Assembly (NCBI RefSeq): GCF_018873765.1
Contig: NC_057923.1
Location: forward strand, 61,250,593 to 61,314,592
Source of the DNA: Telopea speciosissima
Taxonomy: Eukaryota; Streptophyta; Magnoliopsida; Proteales; Proteaceae
DNA: 64,000 nucleotides
Direction of reading: 5' to 3'
The notes beneath the pieces are model-generated. The model was not told the DNA's origin. It saw nothing but the letters and a program-made list of their open reading frames with translations, and made no database searches. The position numbers and the translations under genes are program-made. Positions 46,207-58,282 of the stretch are shown in pieces (position 1 is the first letter of the stretch; each line of letters starts with the position of its first letter).

Positions 46207-46724
46207 CTTTGAATATTGATCCATGTTGTTATTGTAAGAAGGAAATTGAAACTAAATGACATCTCTTTTTATTTTATGATTTTTCCAAAATGATCTTGGC
46301 AACTGGACCTTTAGGTTAGAGGACTAGAATTTAAGTTCTTCAACCATTAAAGATTTATTTGAATCATTGTTCAAAGTTCTTCTATTTCGAAATCTGAAAA
46401 ACTATTTCATTGTTTCTATCCTTGCTATCTCATTTTATTTCTTATGGATGACTCGCAATACTTTGCTCTTCCAACATGCAAACCCAAATCCGATAATGCT
46501 ATTGAAGGTAATTGATAGATGGGTTAAGGGTCTTAATCTTCTCTCTACGGGTTCTGATCAAGTTATTTCCGAACATAATGATGTTGTCCTATCTCTTATT
46601 GACTATCAAAGGTTACCAAATGGGGTATCATGTATAATGTTTTGTGATGGCAGCTATGATCCAAAGACTGGAATTACAAGATGGGGTCCTATACTTTTGT
46701 TTTTTGCTCAGTGGTTGGTGGCAT

Positions 46725-46862
46725 AGGATTTTTATCTGTTGCTGTACTCATCGTGTGGTGCTGCAAGTGCCATGGGTGTCATGTGGGGCCTGTTGTGCAC
46801 ACATGGCATCTATAGCACCGCACGATGAGTACAACAGCGCTGCAGTTACAATAGCGGATTAA
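46725..46862. mobile_element. Palindromic MITE (TGTACTCATCGTG arms)
   Basis: Left CTGTACTCATCGTGTGGTGCT pairs with right AGCACCGCACGATGAGTACA. It ends the L1 fragment. Confidence 0.65.
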
Positions 46863-47059
46863 AGTTCTGATGGCATATGTGAATAACAGATTTGTAGGGA
46901 ACCCTCAAGTATCAGAGCTGCAAGGGATGTACCAGGGCTAGTAGGGAGTGAAGAAAAATAGGTGGACGTATAGAAGTATGGATGGATTGTCAAGAGGTGG
47001 TTGATTTCTTAATGCAGGGAACGATTAGGGAGTGAAGTGACCACGTGAGAGAATTATAC

Positions 47060-47240
47060 TTTATTTATGATATTTGAATCACCTTTAGAGCGATAATTTG
47101 AATCACCGCTCAAAGTCGACCTTTAGAAGTGGTAATTTTAAACCGTTGTTTATCAGCGGTTTCTACTTACCGCCTCTCAAGGTCCACTTTACATGTATTA
47201 TTTTAAACCGCCTCTAATGGTCCATAAAAGTGTTATAAAA
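47060..47240. mobile_element. CACTA-like terminal sequence (possible)
   Basis: Repeated blocks AATCACCGCTCAAAGTCGAC, CCTTTAGAAGTGGT and TTTTAAACCGCCTCTAA resemble the subterminal repeats of plant CACTA/EnSpm elements (GGTCGACCTTTAGAGGCGG type). No matching partner end or transposase here. Confidence 0.4.
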
Positions 47241-47436
47241 ACACACTTATTGTGTGCTTTTCTTCTTGTTGCTGTTGAAATCCATGAGAGGTGAAACTGC
47301 ACATAAAGAGCCAAGAAACAAGGTGGAAGAGCCAACTCTAGTGAGCTTCGAGGGGATTTTTCAGTGGTTAAGTTAGATCTCAGAGAAACAACAGTTAACT
47401 AGAGTGGAAGAGTAGGAAGAGCAGTAGACTTAAGAT

Positions 47437-48326
47437 TATGGGTGTCAAAATCTAGCCCGGACTGATAAAACTGACCCAAATAACTCGGTCCAAATTTAAC
47501 CAATTCTTACCGGACTGGTTTTGGCCTGGGATATGATGGGACCGACTAAAAATCAGGACACACCAAATCGACCGATATCTAGATCGAAAACCAAACCAAA
47601 TGAAATCGATAAAAAAATCAATGAGTATGAGGTTATGAATAAGTGAATTGATTTCAATATTAGTGACAAGATTTATGGTTGTAATGAGAATTGTTATCAA
47701 TGAGTATGAGGTTATGAATAGAGAAAATAATTTCTAATAATGCTTCTATTGATCTCATATTCTCCTTGTTCATTATATAAAATTAGTTGGACACTTAAAT
47801 GAATGATTTGATAGTTGGGTTCATTTTGTGATTTCAATGTTAGTTATCTTTCTTATTGATAATTATCCATTGATTTCAATACTAGTTATCTTCCCCTTAC
47901 AATGATGAATAATGATTTTTTTACAAATACTATTAATCCATTGATTTCAATTTTTGTTATCTTACCCTATATTCATCTTTGTTCTGATTACAACATGAAC
48001 ATATCAAATTCCATTAAAAAAAAAAACATGAATATATCAAATCAATTTCCCTATTATTGGTTGTTTACTTGTTGACTGGAGTAAGATGATTTATAATGTT
48101 TTTACTAAATCTTTCCTCACTGCAAGTTATGAATGTAAGATTTCTATGTGGTTCAAGCTAGAAAACAAATTGATCTAAACCTGTATTAATCCAATAATAA
48201 TAAACCGACATGTACCGGACCGAAACCAAAGCTTCTTAACAATTTGGTTCTGGTCTAACCCATTCCTAGACCCAAACCGATTCAAACCGATCGAAATCAG
48301 GCCGAATCAACCGTTTGACACCCCTA
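47437..48326. mobile_element. hAT-like element, GGGTGTCAAA ends
   Basis: Ends TATGGGTGTCAAA / TTTGACACCCCTA. Flanks CTTAAGAT (47429-47436) and CTTAAGGT (48327-48334) match 7 of 8. The terminal zones hold CGACCGATA, AAACCGA and CCGAACC words. The AT-rich core has a repeated CAATGAGTATGAGGTTATGA (47619, 47699). Confidence 0.8.
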
Positions 48327-49184
48327 CTTAAGGTTGTATGATTTTTCATGTGTACGTCAAGTACTGTTGTTCTATTTATAGGATGAGGAAGGAATGTTCT
48401 TGAGTTCACGTAGGCCTGAGCTCATGCATAATATTTACTTCTGAGTCTGGGGGGGGGGGGGGGAGATCAGAGCAGGAACTGTTGAACATAAGTTTGTCTT
48501 CCTGTAGCTGGCATCCTAGAGAATCTCGGGTTGGTTGGCTATGTGAAAAGCTTTGGTCATGAGTTTGGTGTGAGGAATCTGATCTTAACGGTTCCATTAT
48601 GGCCTTAAACTGATCACGAGTGAGCTTGCTTACGTGGCTTCTAGCTCAAGTCCCTACAACATGGCGCCCGCTTATTGGTGAGCTAATCTTATATATATAT
48701 ATCCCTTGTAGTGAGAACCGAGAACATCACATTGCATAAGTCCTGGTTTCAGACTTCAGAATCACCCTTCAAATCGCACACCCTCCCATAATCAATTCAT
48801 AGGCCTTCCATTGTGCACTTGTTAGGCTTTCCAGGCCCAGCTTCAACATTTTTCTCCATGTAACTAATCGGGCCATATTGATATCTGAGATCCACCAGGT
48901 GGAGCCCATTTGAACGTGAAAAACAACTTATATGTAAGAATTCCAGAGATCGTCTGGATGGAATCCATCAAACGTGCAGGAGCACAATTTATGGTGGGCA
49001 CTTGGGCAGATTCACCCAAACCCACTCGAGCCCAACCCAGTAAACCCAAAAATTTGGGGTTTTTTATTTCTTTAGGCCCAGGATTAGAACCTTAAGGTTG
49101 GATTGGATTGGCCTCGGGTGGGTGCCTTTAGTTAACCTGGAACCTGCCCCAGCCCGAGATTGAGTCCAAAAAAGCCTGTACAAA
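48327..49184. other. Intergenic, no gene seen
   Basis: Contains a 15-bp G run (48449-48463), a short (TA)n near 48690 and, from about 48990 to 49190, CCCAACCCAGTAAACCC-type words that look like the edge of another word-type element. Confidence 0.4.
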
Positions 49185-49560
49185 ATCTGAGACTTAAAAT
49201 GATTTTGATTCGCATTTGTATGCATTTAGGGGTATCCATATACGGTCAAAGGGTATTCACATCCGAATTCAAATATTCCGAAAAAAATCTATTGGATCCG
49301 ATTAGTTATCAGCAAATATTATAAAAAAAATCAAATAACCAATAATCTTGAGAGTTCATGAAGATTCAACCAGTGCTAGAGAATGAGGAAAAGAGCTAAG
49401 ATGACTAAGAGACATAAATTGTCTGCCTGGAGAGGAAGTTCTGGGTAACACAAATCAGGGATGTAAATGGACAGTCGAAAACCTGAATTCGTTTCACATC
49501 CGTATTCGTTTTGGGATATCTGTATCCGATCAAGAAATATCTGGATCCAGGGATGGGTCG
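49185..49560. mobile_element. Relative of the ATCCGAATTCG hAT-like element
   Basis: Shares the AT core of 22958-23384 (GAAGATTCAAC, GAATGAGGAAAAGAG, GGGTAACACAA) and its GGATGTAAATGGA/ATCCGTATTCG words. The ends are less clear here. Confidence 0.6.
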
Positions 49561-50921
49561 GGCTTTTAGGATCTACACTCTTAGACCTTGGGTTGGACTC
49601 AGGCCAAACCTTCAGCCCACCCAGTGTCCCCCCCTAGTACGCATAGATTCTATAGAAAACCTTTGGAGTTTTGACTGCTTTTGAAGGTATTGGCCATCTT
49701 GGGGATTTCACTCTGGTTGCAATCAGAATATTCTTCAAAAAAAAAAAAACAATTTATAAAGAAGTTCCCACTGGTAGAAGAATATAAATCGTACCATAAA
49801 ATGTTATTCCTTTTTTCTTTTACTTCTTTTTTCCTTCTTTTTTTCCTTCTTTTTTCCCTTTTATAGTATTGATAAGTTATTATTATTATTATTTTTGTCA
49901 TGAAAGACAACTCATAAAGGGATACATAGTTAACCTCATGAGGCCACCCCTATCTAAAGTTTGACCAGAGCTTGCAATCGTAAGCATGTGCCCTCTGCCT
50001 TTTTTTTTTTTTTGATGGACCCTTTTTAGAGATTGATTGATAGAATGCAATTGTGGACCCATATGCAAAAAGATCGTCAATTTTTGAGTTTTGATTTCTA
50101 CCAATAGAAATACATTTAAAGATCTTTGAGCTCGAATCTTCCATCCCTATCTTTTACTTGAAATGTTAAAGTTTCACAAAATGGTTTATAGATAAGAAAG
50201 GGTTTTCCCATTCATACCCAAAAAAGAAAAAAGAAAAAAGAAAAGGGTTTCCCCAACAAGTATTCTTTGTGGGGACCTTAGGATGTTATGTGTAAGATAC
50301 ATGATTTAAATGTTATACATAAAATGAACGGAGTGTTTATGAGTATATAAAAAATTTTTTAAGATAAGAATATAAAAGGGTTTTTAAAAATAATTTAAAA
50401 GTAACATATCATTATGTCATTATCAAAAGGGATCGTTGTCATGTACATTATTTGAGTATATATCTAAATTGACATTATTACCCTCGTTAAGAAAAAAATG
50501 TGTACCATACTTAAAAGGGCAAAAAAATAAAGATAATAATTTTTTTGACACATTGAGGGGTGTCAATAAGAAAATCCTTTGCCAAACAATGTTTATACAT
50601 GACAAAATTAACATGTTTATCCATAAAGTTCTCTTGATGTGCTCGTCTACAGATATTTTTGCTAATATAGAAATGGAGAAGGATGTCCTGCCTACCAAGA
50701 TCACTGCTTGTTCGTGTAACTTCTGTACCAGCACAAGACCAATGAACATGGGCGTTAACACGGCTGAGATTTTTTGTTTCAAAAAAGGCTGGATGGTAAT
50801 TTCATATGTTTGTATTTAGGCACATGAACCACGAAAGTACGAGACCAATGCAAGCAGCAATTTTTTTGACCTTTTATTCATATTATTGGATGGATATCAG
50901 ATCAATTGAGATACAAAATCA

Positions 50922-50952
<31 letters not shown>

Positions 50953-51786
50953 CACAATCCGATTCGATCAATATTAATCGATCCGATCCAAGATTACGAA
51001 CCAGGGGTGGAAGTGGAATTATCGTCGGGGCCATGGGTGGAATTTTGAGAGATAGAGAGTCGCAGCAGCACCCATGATGGAAAAGCGCAGAGTTGCGGTG
51101 TTTTTTTTTAATTTTTTCGGTGAAAGTTGCAGCGCGCGCTGCTGTCGATCATGTTTTTCTGGGTAAGTCTGATGTCGATCCTTCTCCTTATTGCTTTTGC
51201 GTGAAAAAGATTCGTTGTCGAGGGTTGGTAGGAAGAATCCAGAAACGGCTAGAGATACTTCTTTATGTTATGGTTTTTTGATTGATGGTAGTCTCTTGAT
51301 AGTGCCCTAGTAGTGGTGGTGGGGCCTACGGGGTCTTAGAATCTAAACAAACGAAAGATACGATAAAAAAGAAGAAACAGTACGATGAGACTATCTCCAC
51401 ATGTTTTATAGCAAAAGCTGTTTCAGAATTTAATATACAATTGACATTTGACAAGAGGTGTCGCTTGTGTGAGTCTTATTAACGTCCTATCAACTTTGTG
51501 AAGAAAGCAAAGCACTCGAGTTTTTTTCCATGTCCTTTTTTGTTTGTTTTTGGGAAAAATTCTTATGGGGTGATGCTTATCTCATGGGTAACTTAGAAAG
51601 GAATCTCAAGAAAGGCAGTTGAATGTACCTCACATTGCAGTTGAATTTTTATCCGATTTAAGGGGAACTTAAATTTTGTAGATAGCGATAAAGTTTTCCT
51701 CCATCCATTGAGTACGATTCACCCACCATTCTACGGATCATAATTCTTAGGTATATTCGAACATATTCTTTTGATACTCATTTCTT
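49561..51786. other. Intergenic, no gene seen
   Basis: AT-rich. T/C-rich tracts occur at 49810-49860 and 49998-50013, a short (CCAATC)n run at about 50928-50954, and a GC-richer patch at 51050-51250 whose frames I cannot assign. Confidence 0.35.
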
Positions 51787-51915
51787 TTTTTTCTGAGTCT
51801 GATGACTCTTCACGTATGTGAGCATACGTGAGCGATTCATAGACGTTCAGATAGAATATTCTCATAAATTGGATTTCATCTGAACGATTGAGTTGTTCAT
51901 GTACGTGATTCCCCT
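51787..51915. mobile_element. MITE related to 59049-59178
   Basis: TTCACGTATGTGAGC..GTTCAGAT on the left and ATCTGAACGA..TTCATGTACGTGA on the right form decayed inverted arms, with the same words as the better-preserved copy at 59 kb. Confidence 0.55.
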
Positions 51916-52296
51916 CTCACTCCTCTCCCACCCCTTGATGATAAATGGGATCTCTCATTCACCGTTGGTGAAGGGAAACTTGATTCATTCAAAGGTTATC
52001 TATTTATATTTAAAGTTCAGGACTAATATTCCCCCCCCCCCCACCCATTAAGGGTGGTTCACCCATCATCCTAGGGTTTTGGTATATTTCAAAATACCCT
52101 CTTGATACCCTTTCCCACCTTCTCGAACGAAATTATACTAGTACACTTGTAGCAGAAATGTTTCTACCACCCTGCAGACAACCAAGGAAATGAGATCTTA
52201 AAGGGTATTTTAGAAAATATTAAAACCTAGGAGTGTATTTATGAACCTAAAGGAGAATTGAATTATTCGATTTCTATGGTTGCCAGTAGTTGCAAA

Positions 52297-52743
52297 ATTT
52301 TTTTGGGAAAATTACATGATTAGTTATTTTTGGGTTTTCATTTACAAAACTGTCCAACTTATGTTTGAGTTAACAAAAATAGACAAAAACAAGTTTAGTT
52401 TTATAAAACTAGACAAAACAATGACTCTCTTCCTTCCTTGGCAATTCTCTTCTGAAAAAATCTCTTTTTTTTTCCTCTATTACTTGGGATAGCAGAGAAT
52501 GGCAGTGATTGAGACAAGGGTAGGGTTGCAGGGAACGGAGGATGCCTGGGTGAGAAGGCAATGACAGGGGTAAAAATGTCTAAAAAAATAAGTGTGGGAG
52601 GGACAGATACTATTTTGTTCAGTTTTGTAACCCTTAACTTGGTTTTGTCTATTTTTGTTAACTCATACATAGGGTGGACAGTTTTGTAGGTGGACAGTTT
52701 TGTAAATGAAAACCCAAAAATAGCTAATCATGTAATTTTCCCA
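52297..52743. mobile_element. Foldback element with ~120-145 bp inverted arms
   Basis: The left arm (GGGAAAATTACATGATTAGT..) and right arm (..CTAATCATGTAATTTTCCC) are inverted over TTTGGGTTTTCATTTACAAA and GAGTTAACAAAAATAGACAA blocks. A ~180-bp spacer is unrelated. The right arm has a short duplication (GGTGGACAGTTTTGTA twice). Confidence 0.75.
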
Positions 52744-53269
52744 ATTTTTTCCCACCCTCTTCCGCGTTAATAGGTCTTTTGTATTCATCCAACAAAAAAA
52801 GAAAAAAAAAAAAGTCTCTTTTCGCTAACTCATAAAGTTTGTTTTTCCGGGGTCAAAGTTAAGAATTTTTTCCCATAAAGTTGAAAAGAAAATTTTTTTC
52901 CCATCCAATAGATACCCACCTATTACCATAATTATCAAACCCTGTTCTGTCCAGGGTTTTAATACTTGGATCAAAATCAGCGGATTTAGCCAGTTAAATA
53001 CGAAATCAACCAGGGCCCAGTCTTATTAGGGCCGACTCCATGCGTACTGAGTCCAACTGAGTTCCACCAAGCCTGGGCGAGTTCGGCGAAGTCTGACTAA
53101 TTCTTCCATTAAGGATGATTTGAATTGGAATCGATGGAGATCAATCACCTACATGATTCCGAGTTTTTAAACTCTATTGATAAAGTATAAGTGCAATAGA
53201 AAACACCAATCATTAAGAAAGGCTGGATGAGGAACCCTATCAAGAATGATCTTCCATAGATAAATTGTG

Positions 53270-53600
53270 AAAAAACCTAACACGACGCAGAGAAAAGAAT
53301 GGAAATCGCAAACACAATCACATAATGCATACAAGGATTTACGTGGTTAGGCAAAGTTCCCTACGTCCCTGGTGAGATGAGATCTGTTTCACTATCAATG
53401 AAGAATAGGGTTATAATCGCTCGTTCCTCACACCTCTCTCAGATTTGCAATACAGAGAAAGAACTCTCGCTACAGATTTATAACGAAACCCCATACAAAA
53501 AATTTATCGAAACACCCATATAGAGGCCCCCGGAGGCTCCACACAGCAATCCATCATCAAAAGTCAAGACACCAAAACCTCAACAGAAATTCACATTTTA
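53270..53600. repeat. Retroelement-like fragment
   Basis: Includes ACAAGGATTTACGTGGTTAG and CCTACGTCCCTGGTG, a block I have seen widely in plant repeats. No ends defined. Confidence 0.35.
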
Positions 53601-53770
53601 GGAGCAGTTTTAATGGAATGTATCTTAGGTTCTTGTACGAGAACCATTCCCGTAAGACCTGAGCTGCACAGATGGAATCCAAAAGAGGTGGGTCAGCCCC
53701 GTACAAGAACCTGAACCAGCCTTGTTCTAATGTGCCAAATTTGTTGCCATACAGAATTGACTTGGGAAGC

Positions 53771-53900
53771 TTCCTGTGCTATTGCAACTGGTTGGTTGTA
53801 GGTTCAAAACTTGGAAAGAGCCTCTCTGCGATGCAAAATGTAAGACTACGACCTCTCAGACCCTGTACTACTAGGACCTCTCTCGTGCACTGAGAGATGC
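53771..53900 (+). mobile_element. tRNA-derived SINE fragment (second SINE family)
   Basis: TATTGCAACTGGTTGG and B-box-like TAGGTTCAAAACTTGG, followed by AGCCTCTCTGCGATGCAAAA and GTAAGACTACGAC, the plan of plant SINEs with a GTAAGGCTGCG body. Tail not evident. Confidence 0.55.
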
Positions 53901-54952
53901 TTGCATGCAAACTGTCATTGGCCAACGCGCACATGCAAACTCTAAAGGAATGCAACAATCTAGATCAGTGTTTGTAAACTCAGTGAGTCGACTCGGGGAT
54001 TGCCCATTAATCCCCTTTGCTTCGACCATTCACTTGGTTCAGTACTCGTCCATTTAACTCAAGCAATTTGGATTTGCATTCAACTTAGTGGATCGGACCA
54101 AGTATATAAAATGACTTGCTGATTTACTGGGAAGATCGCCAGAGTTGACTGAGTACGCGAGAACTGTCTCCTTCAAAACCAATCAACTTTTTTTCTCGTT
54201 CCTTCACCGAAGATCGAATATCACTTTCTCTGTGATAGAACAAAAAAAAATTGAACCCAAACATGAGAAATTTTTAATTCTAAGAAATTAATTAAGGAAA
54301 ACTACAAAGAAACATGAAATTAAGGACTTAGAGGATTCTTAGAAAATCAAATTAAACAAATAGAAATTGAATCATAATACTTCACCTGTTAAAAGTCTGA
54401 TCATCATCATCATCATTCCACTAATTAAGCATATTATTCTCACAAAAAAGCATCATATTTTTAGCTTCCATGATTTCTCTCCATAAAATAAACCAAGATA
54501 GCAATTTCAGGATCATAGCATTAGCAGCAGCAGTAGCCATGGGAGAGAGATCGAAGAAGTTCTGCAACTCGATCAGTTGGTTCAGTTCCACGGAATAAAA
54601 TCATGGAAACCAAAAAGATGATCCAGTTTTATGGAGGAGAGGAGTAATTAATGGCGAATTGAAGCATCTGTGTTTCCATGGTAATTTAAGAAGTAATTAT
54701 ATATATAAGTATACCACATAGTTATAGTTAGTTATATAGTTAGTTATAAACCTAACCATCACCTCCTGTCTCGTCTTAATTTAAGGGTCCGAATTAAAAC
54801 CCTTATTAGATTTTACTTGAGGAGCAAGGGATCACATACAGCTCACATTCAACATATCACCAGAGTGAACAAAGTTCTACGCTGCTCTCACCTCTCTACA
54901 CAATTCTACCTGTCTTTCCGATAACATATATATATATATATATATATATGAA
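53901..54952. other. Intergenic, no gene seen
   Basis: 53960-54180 has GAGTCGACTCGG and TGACTGAGTAC words, like the ends of the 44960-46206 element. An (AT)n microsatellite lies at 54926-54949. Confidence 0.4.
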
Positions 54953-55188
54953 CCTGATGTAAATGAATCGGATTCGGCTTGGATAGTGCTATATCTGCAT
55001 CCGCATCTGATTAGTTTTTAGACGGATACAGACATGGATACAGATCGGATTTTTTTTCGTTTACATGTAAATATAGTTTTTCGGTATCCGCATCCATTTA
55101 GTTTTCGGACAGATTTAGATAATGCTAAACGGATACAGACACGGATACGGAAACGGATTTCGGCTATTCATTTACATCCCTACGTTTC
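54953..55188. mobile_element. Word-type element, GGATACAGACACGGATACG family
   Basis: Left GATGTAAATGAATCGG and right ATTCATTTACATCCCTA are inverted. The interior is GGATACAGA/GTATCCGCATCC words. Related to the 22958 and 49185 elements. Confidence 0.6.
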
Positions 55189-55202
55189 ACATATAAATCT
55201 AC

Positions 55203-55742
55203 TAAGGGTGTCAATCGGGCGGCTTGATTCGGATTCAGATTCGGTTTTTTTGATTTCAGTGTGAGTTTCAGGAAACCGAAACCAAAACAATAAGCACTTT
55301 TCAGTTTCGTTTCGATTTCAATTTAGGTTGGACTATGATTCGATTTGAAAACCAAGTATAGACTGGTTTTGGGTAAGGATAAGGTAGGGTTTTTAGGGTT
55401 GGGAGGGGGGGTCGGTTTCAATTCAGTCCCCGAGTTGACTCAACAAAGCCAAATTGCCCTACAAAGCTCACTAACACCATTTCAACGGTTGAAAAGCGAA
55501 TCAATTAGCCTAGCTTATGTTGCATGTTGAATGGATTTAATCCAAAGAAATTTCACTTTCCAAAACTAAAATCTAATTCAATTTTCCCTGTTCGGTTTAT
55601 AAGGGTAATTTCACACAACTCAACTTAATCGAATGAAATTTTCACTTTCCAAAGCCAAAATAGAATTGACTTTTTGTTGTTCAATTCAGTTCAGCCGGTT
55701 TCGGTTTTTATTTTTTATTTCTATTCTCGCTTGACACCCTTA
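55203..55742. mobile_element. hAT-like element, TAAGGGTGTCAA ends
   Basis: Ends TAAGGGTGTCAATC / CTTGACACCCTTA are near-perfect inverted repeats. Words such as TTCGGTTT and TTTCAGTTTCG fill both ends. A clear target duplication is not visible. Confidence 0.65.
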
Positions 55743-55789
55743 ACCGCACCAACGAAAAGGCAAGGAGATGAATTCGTTCAGTGGAACTT

Positions 55790-56100
55790 GGGGTGCAAGT
55801 TTTGCTCTGTTGGCCCGAACCCACCCTGGCTCGCTCTAAGTCTAAATTGGGTCTGGGCTGAGATATCTGGCCCTGAGGATAGGTTAGGGCTAGAAATTTT
55901 TGGCCTTGAGTCAGTATCGGGTTAGACCAGGGTTGAGGCCTCGGGCTGAGTCCAACCTGACCCTGTTTTAAGTTAAACTATAAAATATATATTGATGTAT
56001 TCTATATATTATAAAACTTTAAATGTCACAGATATTTTATTATATAATGTATTATATATGAAGATAATAAGTGATAATATATTTTAAATGTCACAGATAC
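55790..56100. mobile_element. Second copy of the GGCCCTGACCC word-type element
   Basis: Starts GGGGTGCAAGTTTTGCTCTG, the inverse of the right end of 29466-29986, with GGCCTTGAG, GAGGCCTCGGGC and CCTGACCCTG words and the same AT-rich core (AAACTATAAAATATATATTG). Confidence 0.55.
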
Positions 56101-56379
56101 TTACCTATATATCTTGTGAATCATTCACAATATAGCAGCTAGGTCCATCTTGATTCTTATATTTTACTATGTAGCTAGGGTGATTTTAGATCTCAATTTC
56201 AGTAGGAATTGAATCATAATAAAACCATACAATACCAATACCTCAAACCATGTAAGTGAATCTGCATCACTTTGGTACAACCTTAAGAATGAATTGTTTT
56301 ATCCTGGAGAATGATTCACAAGATTCCGGTTTGCTCCATAGGACCATCTACAATTTTAAGGAAAGTGACCTATGTGAAC

Positions 56380-56610
56380 TTAACCCATGGTTTGAGGTAT
56401 TGCTATTGTATTGCCTGTATCGGGCAATACGTACCGGTTTTGCAAGTGACATATTTCGATAGCGTATCGGTGATGCGGTACGAACAAGGGGTAAAATGGT
56501 AAAAAAAAACTTTTTTAAAAGATAATCAAGAGCAAATTTGTCTGCTATGGTCGATACCAATCCGATACCATATCAGTTTCTGAGTTGATCGATACCCGTT
56601 TTGATATTGT
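56380..56610. repeat. Word-type repeat, GTATCGG/GATACC
   Basis: GTATCGGGCAATACGTACCGG and GATACCAATCCGATACC zones flank an A/T core. Probably another small word-type element without defined ends. Confidence 0.45.
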
Positions 56611-57058
56611 GCACTAAAATCATTACTTAACCCCCACCGATTCTTTAAGTTTCTTCATATTATGATGCTTGTGTTTGTTGTCATCAACCTTGGTTTGTCT
56701 ATAGTTTAGATAAATAATCTATTCCCCTTGTTACATGTGTTATCATGTATGATTTGGTTGAATATTTCCAAAAATTCTCAAGACCGTAGAGTTTCTTGAT
56801 TATTTGCAATTCTAATTACTTGATGACAAACTCGAAAAAATATAATGACTAAGTTTCTCTTTAATATATAAACTCAAAACATGTATACATAGTTTGAGAT
56901 TTGTATGTTGGATTGATTTTTCATCCACTCACGGTACCCACGATGAATGAGATCCCATTTATTATGTGGCAGGAGAGGGTGAGAAAGGGTATTACATTTT
57001 GAAAACATACTAAAATCCTAAGAGGGTTTGTGAATCCTAGGATGGTGGGTGAACAGGG
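56611..57058. other. Intergenic, no gene seen
   Basis: AT-rich. The right part (56930-57050) contains TTCACCC/CCTAGGATGGTGGGTGAAC-type words also present near 20280, 51700 and 52060, a dispersed repeat without clear ends. Confidence 0.4.
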
Positions 57059-57208
57059 ACCTTTATCCCCTCAAGTACAATACACCCTCAAGTGCACCAA
57101 AAATGTACATCTGACAGTGCACAAGCACTTGGGGGAGTGTTTTAAACAAAGTCACTTTAAGGTGCACCGTCAGATGAACCTTTTTGATGCCCTTGAGGTG
57201 ATAAAAAT
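57059..57208. mobile_element. Palindromic MITE (CCCTCAAGTGCACC arms)
   Basis: CTTTATCCCCTCAAG.. and ..CCTTGAGGTGATAAA form inverted ends, with GTACATCTGACAGTGCAC pairing with GTGCACCGTCAGATGAAC inside. Confidence 0.65.
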
Positions 57209-57384
57209 ATAGGTTGAAGAGTCCTCTATTGGTGAGGAAAACTTGTGGAAAAAGAGAAAAGAGTAACGAGGGTTAACGTGGCAAAGTCACGTCGCTTCAT
57301 GTGAATTTGTATCTTCACGATTGGAAAAGTGTTTTTCAGTTTTCTATGTGATATGACCGTTACTTGTTCCTTGTTGTTACATCG

Positions 57385-57567
57385 TGATCATCTATGGTGC
57401 GCTATCCGTAGTGGCCCAAGTGGCGCACAAATAGGGTATAACTTAATGATCGCCTTACCCCAGCTTGAGTAAAGCACTTGGGTAGAGGTAAGGCGGTCAT
57501 TGCGTGGCGTCTTGTTTATACGCCGCTCAGACTACCCGCTACGGGCAACGCGCCGTAGAAGATCTGA
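57385..57567. mobile_element. Palindromic MITE (GGTGCGCTATCCGTAG arms)
   Basis: Left GGTGCGCTATCCGTAGTGG pairs with right CGCTACGGGCAACGCGCCGT. The inner AATGATCGCCTTACC pairs with GGTAAGGCGGTCATT. Confidence 0.7.
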
Positions 57568-58104
57568 ATTGCATGGGGTTGGTCTTCACGTAATGACTAC
57601 TACTCTCTTTTCTCAATTGTCGTTAATGAAAATTGTGCCAAAGTGTTCAAATCTCAACGATTTAAGGTAATTCTAGTAATGGCCTTGTTATGGACCTATG
57701 ACCTATGTTATCCATTTTATTTTCTTGGGTCTTATTGGAATTTAACTTTTAGCCAAAAAAAAATAAAAAATCTTATTGTTACTTTTATATGATTTGGAAT
57801 CCGATCAATCACTCAAACAAATGGACATAATACTTGTATATGGTTTGGAATCCAATCTTCTTGTTTGGATTGGGTGATCCAGTGTGTAGACACTTTTTGA
57901 CCATCTGAGCCAAGTTTTTTTTTTTTTTTTAGATGAAAACTGAAATTAAATTAATCAGGAAAGAAATTTACAAAGTTGCCCTTTGAGAGATATCTAGAGT
58001 GTTTGATTCCTCATATAGGGCAGAATAAGCTAATTCAAGTAACATATTAGTTATCTTAACATCATCAAAATAAGTAAAAGTAATACTAGAGAAGTAAGAT
58101 GTTA
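57568..58104. other. Intergenic, no gene seen
   Basis: AT-rich, with a 19-20 bp T run near 57917-57936. Confidence 0.4.
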
Positions 58105-58282
58105 CTTTTTGGATTGAGCTCCTCTCTAGGGAGCCCAGCATGCCCAGGGAGCATCCAGTCGTTGAGCTGTGCTGCACACATCCCTAGGCATGTACCGAGA
58201 TATGTGCGACACAACCCAACCTTTGAATGTCCCCTGGGCACTCCTTGGACGCTAAACTCCTTGGAGAGGAACCGGATCCTAC
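58105..58282. mobile_element. Palindromic MITE (GAGCTCCTCTC arms)
   Basis: GGATTGAGCTCCTCTCTAGG pairs imperfectly with CTTGGAGAGGAACCGGATCC, and GCCCAGGGAGCATCCA pairs with TGTCCCCTGGGCACTCC-type sequence on the right. Confidence 0.6.

Larger units (their letters stand above)
44640..46735 (+). mobile_element. L1-type LINE fragment split by a hAT-like element
   Basis: 44640-44959 and 46215-46735 are two halves. The left has the L1 RT C-terminal zone in broken frames (..LIHNGTWNANLVYALF.., ..AIKWLIQTA..). The right begins NIDPCCYCKKEIET (zinc-binding RT module) and, in the frame 46367-46726, has FYFLWMTRNTLLFQHANPNP and the RNase H start CIMFCDGSYDPKTGITRWGP. The reading frame resumes directly across the 8-bp duplication. 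Several stops; no activity expected. Confidence 0.75.

Noticed and set aside
51050..51281. GC-richer patch that might be a first exon
   Set aside because: The frames have no recognisable domain and no plausible downstream exons were found.
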